A stretch of 39,304 nt of DNA from Deltaproteobacteria bacterium. Lineage in GTDB: Bacteria; Desulfobacterota; Desulfobulbia; Desulfobulbales; Desulfurivibrionaceae. The stretch lies in NCBI GenBank assembly GCA_021811385.1, contig JAJZPC010000020.1, forward strand, positions 1 through 39,304. Direction: 5' to 3'. This document shows positions 33,318 through 39,304 of the stretch, in pieces (the stretch's first letter is position 1; every line of letters starts with the position of its first letter). A model generated the notes under the pieces. The model worked only from the letters and a program-made list of their open reading frames with translations. It did no database searches and was not told the origin of the DNA. The position numbers were made by a program, and so were the translations under genes.

Positions 33318-34934
33318 ATGATCCAACATATTTTTTCCATTTCCATGGTCGTTATCGGCATCATCCTGCTGATCAGCGCCCTGAATCCGGTTCACCTGAT
33401 TCGCCGTTTCGACAAGGAAAACCGCACCGGCTGGAATACCCTGTTCATTCTCATCCATTTTTTCGTCCTCGGCTACACCACCTTCTGCTACTTCCTTTTC
33501 CGCCCCCGGATCACCTTCGGCGATTTTGTCGTCGCCCTCATCCTGTTCGGCGGCAGCATCTTTGTGGTTATCGTTGTCCGCCTGAGCCGATCCTCCATCG
33601 ACAACATCAACAGAATCGCCGCCCTGGAACGGCACAACGCCCTCCATGACGACCTCACCGGCCTGCCCAACAGGGCCCTTCTGCTGGAACGCATCAACCA
33701 GTTGATCCTGCATGCCAAACGGGATTTGCAACCACTGGCGATTCTGGTCATGGATCTGAACCGCTTCAAGGAAATAAACGACGCCCTGGGCCATCACTAC
33801 GGCGACTTTCTCCTGCAGAAGGTGGCGGAGCGGCTGCAGGAAGTCATCCGCGAGTCCGATACCCTGGCCCGCTTGGGCGGCGATGAATTCTCCGTGGCCT
33901 TGGCCGCGGACGCGGAACAGGCCAAGATCGTTTCCCAAAAAATTTCCGAAACCCTGCAACAGCCGTTCATCATTGAAGGGCATAGCCTCAACATCGGCAT
34001 CAGTATCGGCATCGCCATCTATCCTGCGCATGGAATCGATTGCGACACCCTGCTCCAGCACGCCGATGTCGCCATGTATTCGGCCAAGAAAACCGAAACC
34101 CACTACGCGCTTTACGACGATTCCCAGGACCAGTTCACCCTCAACCGCTTGATGCTGCTGACCGATCTCCGCGAAGCGGTGCGGAAGGAAGAACACCTGA
34201 CTCTCCATTTCCAGCCCAAGATCGACGCCAAACACAGCCGGATTCATGGCGTGGAGGCGTTGCTCCGCTGGAACCATCCGGAACTGGGCATGATCGCGCC
34301 GGACCAGTTCATCCCTCTGGCGGAACAGGGCGGCATCATTCGCTCCTTGAGCAAATGGGTGCTCAATGCCGCGCTCGCCCAGCGGGCGGCATGGCGCGAT
34401 GCGGGGCTCGACATCCCCGTTTCCGTCAATCTTTCGATCAAGAACCTGCAGGACATCTCCGTTCCCTTGCTGATCAAGGATTTGCTCAAGAAATATCAGC
34501 TGGCGCCGTCCGATCTGATGCTGGAAATCACCGAAACCAGCATGATGCTCGACCCGGACCGGACCTACGAAGTCATCTCGAACCTCCACGCCCTTGGCGT
34601 GCAGCTGTCAATCGATGATTTCGGCACCGGCTATTCATCCCTGGCCTACCTCAAGCAGCTGCCCGCCGAAGAACTGAAGATCGACAAATCATTTGTCAGA
34701 AACATGCTCAAGGACGACAACGACGAAGTCATTGTCCGGGCCACCATCGATCTGGCCAAAAACATGGGGCTTGAAGTAATCGCCGAAGGGGTGGAATCGG
34801 CGGAGATAATGACCAGGCTGCAGGAGCTGGATTGCGACCTGGCGCAGGGGTATTACATCTGCAAGCCCCTGCCGGCAAAAGAACTGGAGGAATGGTTGAG
34901 GACTTCCCCTTACTCGGTTCCAGGCTCCCCCTGA
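33318..34934 (+). CDS. Membrane GGDEF-EAL c-di-GMP bifunctional enzyme
   Basis: 538 aa. Three transmembrane helices (about 5-25, 40-62, 68-90) precede a GGDEF domain with GGDEF intact (187-191) and an RxxD I-site (R178, D181) exactly 5 residues before it. The EAL domain has EAL (313-315), VNLS (N371), LEITE (E403, E406), DDFGTG (433-438), K454, EGVE (490-493) and QGY (510-512). All residues for both c-di-GMP synthesis and hydrolysis are present, so activity direction cannot be read from sequence. There is no PAS domain. The start is ATG 33318; the ribosome site is weak. Confidence 0.93.
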   Translation: MIQHIFSISMVVIGIILLISALNPVHLIRRFDKENRTGWNTLFILIHFFVLGYTTFCYFLFRPRITFGDFVVALILFGGSIFVVIVVRLSRSSIDNINRIAALERHNALHDDLTGLPNRALLLERINQLILHAKRDLQPLAILVMDLNRFKEINDALGHHYGDFLLQKVAERLQEVIRESDTLARLGGDEFSVALAADAEQAKIVSQKISETLQQPFIIEGHSLNIGISIGIAIYPAHGIDCDTLLQHADVAMYSAKKTETHYALYDDSQDQFTLNRLMLLTDLREAVRKEEHLTLHFQPKIDAKHSRIHGVEALLRWNHPELGMIAPDQFIPLAEQGGIIRSLSKWVLNAALAQRAAWRDAGLDIPVSVNLSIKNLQDISVPLLIKDLLKKYQLAPSDLMLEITETSMMLDPDRTYEVISNLHALGVQLSIDDFGTGYSSLAYLKQLPAEELKIDKSFVRNMLKDDNDEVIVRATIDLAKNMGLEVIAEGVESAEIMTRLQELDCDLAQGYYICKPLPAKELEEWLRTSPYSVPGSP

Positions 34935-35040
34935 TTACGGCCGGGAAGCTCCACGCCTTTCTCCTCCGGAAACACCTCCCTCCCCCCTGCCCCGCAAATC
35001 TCCATGGCGATGCGCCGTCCAGGTCCGTAAAAAACTTGCC

Positions 35041-36519
35041 ATGCGCCCGAGCGGTATATATCCTAAGCTGACAGCCCGCAATTTCAGCCAGGAGCAGACA
35101 GACACGGTGAGCACGGAGATTCCCAAAACCATCGGCCGGTACCGCGTTGTGCGACAAATCGGCCTGGGCGCCATGGGCGAGGTCTATCTTGCCCTTGACG
35201 AACTCATCCACCGCAAGGTCGCCGTCAAATGCATGCGGGTGGACCGCTGCAAAAACGAGCAGAAACGGCAGAAAGCCATGGAGTCCTTTCTGCACGAGGC
35301 CCGCATTGCCGGAAACCTCGACCACAGCCACATCGCGGCGGTGTACGATATCGGGGTGCAAGACAACGCCCCTTACATCGTCATGGAGTATATCGAAGGC
35401 GGCAACATCAAGGAGCTGATCCGCGGCAAGGCCCCTTTCCCCATCGAGGAAAAACTCAGCCTCATCGCCATGGTGGCCCGCGCCCTGCATTTTGCCCATA
35501 AGCGGGGCATCCTCCACCGGGATATCAAGCCTGCCAACATCATGATCCTGAAGCAGAGCCGCCTGCCCAAGATCACCGACTTCGGCATCGCCCGGGTGCT
35601 GGACACCGCTTCCTTCGGCAACATCGAAGGCAATATCGACGAGGCGGGCTTGATCCCAGGCACGCCGTTGTATATGTCGCCGGAGCAAATCCGGGGCGAG
35701 GAGCTGGACACGCGCAGCGACATCTTCTCCCTGGGGGTGCTCGCCTACGAATGGCTCAGCGGCGAAAAGCCCTTTGCCGGGCAGGATCTCAATGGTCGCC
35801 TGCAATCCGTGCTCACGGACACGCCGAAACCGCTCACCGATTTTCCCGGCATCGATCCCGAGATCAACAGCATCGTCATGCGGGCCCTGGCCAAGCCAAA
35901 GGGGGAGCGCTACCAGAGCGCCGACGAGTTCGGGGACACCCTGGAGCTCTATCTCAACTCCATGGAAAAGAAAAAAAGCGGGGAAAAAACGAGTTTTTCC
36001 TTTGATAAAAAGGAGATCGTCGAGCGGTTGCGGCAGCGCTACCCCTTTTTTGCCGATTTCAGCGAAGAGGAGCTGTACGAGCTGTTCCGCGCCTCCTGCA
36101 AGGAGGAGTTTGCCATGGGCGACTACCTTCTCCGCGAAGGCGCCTCGGGCGCCAAGATGTACATCATCATTTCCGGCGCCGTTATCGTGCTCACCGAAAC
36201 AGAAGGCAAGCGGGTGGAGCTGGAAACCCTGCGGGATGGCAGCTGCGTGGGAGAGATGTCGATGATCGACCACATGCCGCGCTCCGCCTCGGTGGTGGCG
36301 TTCAAGAAAACCGTGGCCCTGGCCTTGAATGAAACGGTCCTGCGCCACAACAACCCCAAGCTCTGCCTCAAGCTCTACCGGAACCTGGCCACCACCCTGT
36401 CGGAACGGCTGCGGGCCAGCGAAGCCAAGTATCTGACCCTGCTGGCCACCCACCATGCCTGGGGAAAAGAATGGCGTGGAGTCAACAGGGCAGGGGTCGA
36501 GGCTAGGCAGAACGACTAG
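35041..36519 (+). CDS. Ser/Thr protein kinase fused to C-terminal cyclic-nucleotide-binding domain
   Basis: 492 aa. The Hanks kinase (31-305) is complete: Gly loop GLGAMGEVYL, VAVK (K63), HRD (159-161), DFG (180-182), and SPEQ in the activation segment. After a Lys-rich linker (309-322) comes a CNB domain (about 340-440) with the phosphate-binding cassette: G404-E405 then P413-R414-S-A, so both the ribose-binding Glu and phosphate-binding Arg are retained. The kinase is not membrane-anchored. It probably phosphorylates targets in response to cAMP/cGMP or a related nucleotide. The start is uncertain: ATG 35041 has no ribosome site, and GTG 35107 follows AGGAG with a long spacer; both precede the kinase domain. 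Confidence 0.9.
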   Translation: MRPSGIYPKLTARNFSQEQTDTVSTEIPKTIGRYRVVRQIGLGAMGEVYLALDELIHRKVAVKCMRVDRCKNEQKRQKAMESFLHEARIAGNLDHSHIAAVYDIGVQDNAPYIVMEYIEGGNIKELIRGKAPFPIEEKLSLIAMVARALHFAHKRGILHRDIKPANIMILKQSRLPKITDFGIARVLDTASFGNIEGNIDEAGLIPGTPLYMSPEQIRGEELDTRSDIFSLGVLAYEWLSGEKPFAGQDLNGRLQSVLTDTPKPLTDFPGIDPEINSIVMRALAKPKGERYQSADEFGDTLELYLNSMEKKKSGEKTSFSFDKKEIVERLRQRYPFFADFSEEELYELFRASCKEEFAMGDYLLREGASGAKMYIIISGAVIVLTETEGKRVELETLRDGSCVGEMSMIDHMPRSASVVAFKKTVALALNETVLRHNNPKLCLKLYRNLATTLSERLRASEAKYLTLLATHHAWGKEWRGVNRAGVEARQND

Positions 36520-36592
36520 GGGAAAAATATGCCTGGCCGTTCCAACGGCAGAAATCAGGCGCGAGCCAACAACTTACCGCGCCAGCCCACCC

Positions 36593-36621
36593 TTGACAGT
36601 ATCCCACAAAAATTCTACACT
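36593..36621 (+). promoter_or_regulatory. Near-consensus sigma-70 promoter for VapBC-type module
   Basis: TTGACA, 17 bp, TACACT. The -35 is perfect and the spacer optimal. It lies 35 bp before the antitoxin ATG. Confidence 0.75.
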
Positions 36622-36655
36622 AATCATATCGATCTACAAAAAGGAGAATACAACC

Positions 36656-36862
36656 ATGCAAGCAACCATCTCAAGCAAATATCAGGTAGTCATCCCCAAG
36701 CCGGTCAGAGAGCATCTGCATCTTAAACCGCAACAGAAGCTCACAATCCTGGAAAAGGACAGGATGCTCATCCTCGTGCCCCAGGTCTCTCTCGATGAGT
36801 TGCGCGGCATCGCCGTCGGCGCGGCAACCGATGGCTTCCGGGAAAAAAAGGACCGCTTCTGA
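36656..36862 (+). CDS. AbrB/SpoVT-type antitoxin (VapB-like)
   Basis: 68 aa. ISSKYQVVIPKPVREHLHLKPQQKL is the swapped-hairpin AbrB DNA-binding fold, and the C-terminal tail (TDGFREKKDRF) is what would wrap into the toxin. It represses its own promoter in such modules. GGAG precedes ATG 36656 with proper spacing; the longer upstream frame is rejected. The stop overlaps the toxin ATG by one base (TGATG). Confidence 0.88.
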   Translation: MQATISSKYQVVIPKPVREHLHLKPQQKLTILEKDRMLILVPQVSLDELRGIAVGAATDGFREKKDRF

Positions 36863-37236
36863 TGATCATCGTCGATTCCTGCGGCTGGCTGGAGTGGTTC
36901 ACCGACGGCGTGCTGGCCGACAGTTACAAAAAATATCTCGCGGACCCGGACAACCTCCTGGTGCCTGCCATCGTCCTCTACGAGGTCTACAAGGTTCTCA
37001 AGCGGGGGGCCGGGGAAGAAAAGGCGCTGCTCGCCGCCGGGTATATGCGAAGCTCCCGGCTAATTCCGTTTGACGATACGCTTGCGCTCGCCGCTGCGGA
37101 TATCGCTCTGCAAAAAAAACTCGCCATGGCTGATGCCATCATTGTGGCGGTATCCAAAGCGTATAATTGCAGGATCATCTCCTCGGATGCCGACCTGAAA
37201 GATTTCGACAATGTGGACTATATCCAGAAAACATAA
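36862..37236 (+). CDS. PIN-domain toxin (VapC-like)
   Basis: 124 aa. The PIN acidic quartet is present: D5 (IIVDSCGW), E41 (LYEVYK), D91 (MADAII) and D109 (SSDADL). By family knowledge it is a Mg-dependent ribonuclease cutting tRNA or rRNA, neutralised by the adjacent antitoxin. It starts with the last base of the antitoxin stop codon. No regulatory gene lies between. Confidence 0.9.
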   Translation: MIIVDSCGWLEWFTDGVLADSYKKYLADPDNLLVPAIVLYEVYKVLKRGAGEEKALLAAGYMRSSRLIPFDDTLALAAADIALQKKLAMADAIIVAVSKAYNCRIISSDADLKDFDNVDYIQKT

Positions 37237-37246
37237 CCACCCAATG

Positions 37247-37270
37247 CGGGGAATAGATATACTGTCCCCC
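37247..37270. repeat. REP-like palindromic core
   Basis: CGGGGA...TCCCC (GGGGA at 37248-37252, TCCCC at 37265-37269) around AATAGATATACTG, downstream of the PIN toxin. It resembles the GGGGACA-type repeat at 38273-38331. Confidence 0.45.
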
Positions 37271-37311
37271 GAATTCTTCCCGAATTCTTCCCGAATTCTT
37301 CACGAATTCTT
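37268..37311. repeat. Four tandem 11-bp repeats
   Basis: CCCGAATTCTT repeated four times, the last unit reading CACGAATTCTT. It lies between the two toxin-antitoxin modules and before the DUF1778 gene. Confidence 0.8.
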
Positions 37312-37326
37312 GTCCAAAAAACGTAA

Positions 37327-37337
37327 TGACAATGTCA
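37327..37337. promoter_or_regulatory. Palindrome upstream of DUF1778 antitoxin
   Basis: TGACA-A-TGTCA, 43 bp before the antitoxin ATG; a plausible autorepression site for the antitoxin. Confidence 0.4.
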
Positions 37338-37380
37338 GTGCTCTAGGTTAAGCTCAAGAAAAAATAGAGGAGGCCATTCC

Positions 37381-38171
<791 letters not shown>

Positions 38172-38221
38172 AACATCAACAACATCCCCTCTGGCTCCCG
38201 ATTGCGTGTTTTTTTAGTATT

Positions 38222-38273
38222 GATATCCTGCCCGATATCCGGGGACATCCGATATCCCGATATCCGCGATATC
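38222..38273. repeat. Five closely spaced GATATC palindromes
   Basis: GATATC occurs five times in about 52 bp, some within short CCGATATCC units. Each copy is a perfect palindrome; a repetitive sequence of unknown use. Confidence 0.65.
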
Positions 38274-38331
38274 CGGGGACATAATACCTAATTCTCTTAG
38301 AAACAAACCGTAATTAGTATTATGTCCCCGG
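38273..38331. repeat. 20-bp inverted repeat, REP/MITE-like
   Basis: CCGGGGACATAATACCTAAT (38273-38292) and AATTAGTATTATGTCCCCGG (38312-38331) pair with one bulged base across an 18-base loop. The TGTCCCCGG ends are typical of repeats associated with REP-type transposases, but no transposase is present. Confidence 0.7.
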
Positions 38332-38355
38332 AATAGGCTCCCCGGAATAGGCTCC

Positions 38356-38401
38356 TGAGGCCGATCTTCTTCACCAGCTCCCGGTCGCCGAAATAGAGAT
38401 A
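38356..38401 (-). pseudogene. 46-bp duplicated fragment of RlmL-like methyltransferase gene
   Basis: Identical to 38621-38666 in the same orientation except for two adjacent bases, which are GACCGG versus GATAGG in the coding frame: both encode Asp-Arg. The fragment encodes YLYFGDRELVKKIGL out of any open frame of its own. Confidence 0.8.
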
Positions 38402-38549
38402 GAGAAATGAAGGAAATAAGGAAATAAGGAAATGGGGAGAAAGGAAATGGGGTCGGGCCAAGCTAACAGCTTAATCTGACATCATAAAAGATGAAAACCT
38501 CGGCCATATCAGGCCTTAATTTGCCTTTTTATGGCCATAAAAGGACGCC

Positions 38550-39304
38550 TCAATACATCTCATACTTGGCCAACACCCCGTCCAAGCCGCCGTTACTCAG
38601 CGGCTTTTTCCAGGCGGGCTTGAGGCCGATCTTCTTCACCAGCTCCCTATCGCCGAAATAGAGATACGCCGTGGAGCCGGTGCATTTATGCTTGAGAAAA
38701 CTGCCCAGCTCCCCCACCAGGGCAGCGGCCTCTGCCTGGGCTCCCAGCCTGACCCCGTAGGGCGGGTTGGCAACGATGACCGAATCGCTGATCGGTTCGA
38801 GATCCTGGAAGCGGCTGGTGCGCACCACCACCTCTTTGCCGTAGGGCAGCTGACCGAGGTTGATCCGCGCCGCTTTCACCGCCAGTTTCCCGGCGTCGCT
38901 GCCCGTGATCAGCCCCTCGGGCAGATCGCGGATCTGGCTATCCGCCTCATCCTTCACCCGTTGCCACGCCTCGGGCTCAAAATCGGGCATGCGCATGAAG
39001 CCGAAGCTCTCCCGCAGATAGGCGGCGGGAATCCGGCAATACCGCATCAGCCCCTCGCAGAGCAGGGTGCCCGAACCGCACATGGGGTCGATCAGCCTGC
39101 GCTCGCCGTCCCACTGGGTCAGGTCGAGGATCGCGGCGGCCAGGGATTCCTGCATGGGCGCTTCCACTGCCTCCTGCCGGTAGCCCCGCCGGTGCAGGGA
39201 GGCGCCCGAGGCGTCGAGGCTGATCACCGCCGTGTTTTTATGGATATGGAGGTTGAAGACCAGATCGGGGTTGCGCTTGTCCACGTTGGGCCGGGCGCCG
39301 AATT
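38550..39304 (-). CDS. THUMP-type 23S rRNA (guanine-N2)-methyltransferase, RlmL-like, 5' end beyond window
   Basis: Partial; the frame is open to the window edge and reads through RPNVDKRNPDL at the start of the visible part. The SAM-binding motif is LIDPMCGSGTLLCEG and the catalytic motif is VIVANPPYGVRLG, as in RlmL/YcbY proteins that methylate 23S rRNA guanine at N2. The C-terminal end is normal (KYEMY stop). The THUMP domain would be upstream, outside the window. The gene's 3' part was once duplicated next door (38356-38401). Confidence 0.9.
   Translation of the reverse strand, partial: FGARPNVDKRNPDLVFNLHIHKNTAVISLDASGASLHRRGYRQEAVEAPMQESLAAAILDLTQWDGERRLIDPMCGSGTLLCEGLMRYCRIPAAYLRESFGFMRMPDFEPEAWQRVKDEADSQIRDLPEGLITGSDAGKLAVKAARINLGQLPYGKEVVVRTSRFQDLEPISDSVIVANPPYGVRLGAQAEAAALVGELGSFLKHKCTGSTAYLYFGDRELVKKIGLKPAWKKPLSNGGLDGVLAKYEMY

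Larger units (their letters stand above)
38172..38549. other. Repeat-rich intergenic region between TA islet and methyltransferase
   Basis: 378 bp without an intact gene. Contents in order: five GATATC sites (38222-38273), an inverted repeat (38273-38331), a scrap of methyltransferase-like coding sequence (38356-38401), GGAAATAA-type tandem sequence (about 38409-38448), and GGGGTCGGGCCAAGC plus AT-rich sequence. It looks like debris of repeat-mediated rearrangement. Confidence 0.7.

Noticed and set aside
34729-36456. Minus-strand ORF (575 aa) opposite the kinase
   Set aside because: Antisense to a kinase with complete catalytic motifs; no recognisable domain.
37268-37311. Tandem 11-mers considered as a CRISPR array
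   Set aside because: Repeats are contiguous with no spacers and far too short; no cas gene is present.

Overview
The window is a 39.3 kb stretch of a GC-rich Gram-negative chromosome. It carries an outer-membrane beta-barrel, a lipid A phosphoethanolamine transferase, lipoproteins and an M23 peptidase/bactofilin pair. Many two-cluster ferredoxin, DUF-type and second-messenger proteins resemble those of Desulfobulbales-like Desulfobacterota (formerly Deltaproteobacteria). That assignment is inferred from protein character alone; there is no rRNA gene here. About 45 genes are supportable. No rRNA, tRNA, CRISPR array or intact insertion sequence was seen.

Layout. 86-7001: ferredoxin-nitroreductase, SlyX and an overlapping XPB-like helicase, a porin-like protein, an ACT-domain/aminotransferase pair and a TerC protein. 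7140-10690: a tight run of a membrane hybrid histidine kinase, a YjbQ protein and a CDP-alcohol phosphatidyltransferase. 10790-13848: a small secreted Gly-rich protein divergent from HrpB helicase. 14086-16875: a KDPG/KDPGal-type aldolase, a DRE-TIM aldolase, a macrodomain protein, an S4 protein and a cupin. 17040-18460 (minus): an M23 peptidase followed by a bactofilin, a known cell-shape pairing. 18798-21942: Smr protein, a small unknown, HtpX, a HAD hydrolase, a Mu GemA-like protein and an unknown that overlaps it. 21944-26685: DoxX, a pentapeptide-repeat lipoprotein, EptA and two Cys-rich unknowns. 26720-28813: a SPOR-NlpC/P60 lipoprotein behind a WYL regulator, with a dyad operator candidate.

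The block 28971-36519 is rich in signalling: an HD-GYP phosphodiesterase, a PilZ protein, a GGDEF-EAL protein with all catalytic motifs and an I-site, and a Ser/Thr kinase fused to a C-terminal cyclic-nucleotide-binding domain. Embedded in it is a three-gene cassette of a cupin, an N-acetylhexosamine 1-kinase-like enzyme and a DOMON-like protein.

The right end (36593-38550) is an accessory islet: a VapBC-type module with a near-consensus promoter and a TacAT-type DUF1778/GNAT module. Palindromic and tandem repeats flank it, together with a 46-bp duplicated scrap of the neighbouring rRNA methyltransferase gene, which itself runs off the window. The points most worth a second look are the kinase-CNB fusion, this repeat-bracketed toxin-antitoxin islet with its duplicated gene scrap, and the orphan NahK-like/DOMON-like cassette. 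I did not find a clear, wholly novel defence or mobile system.
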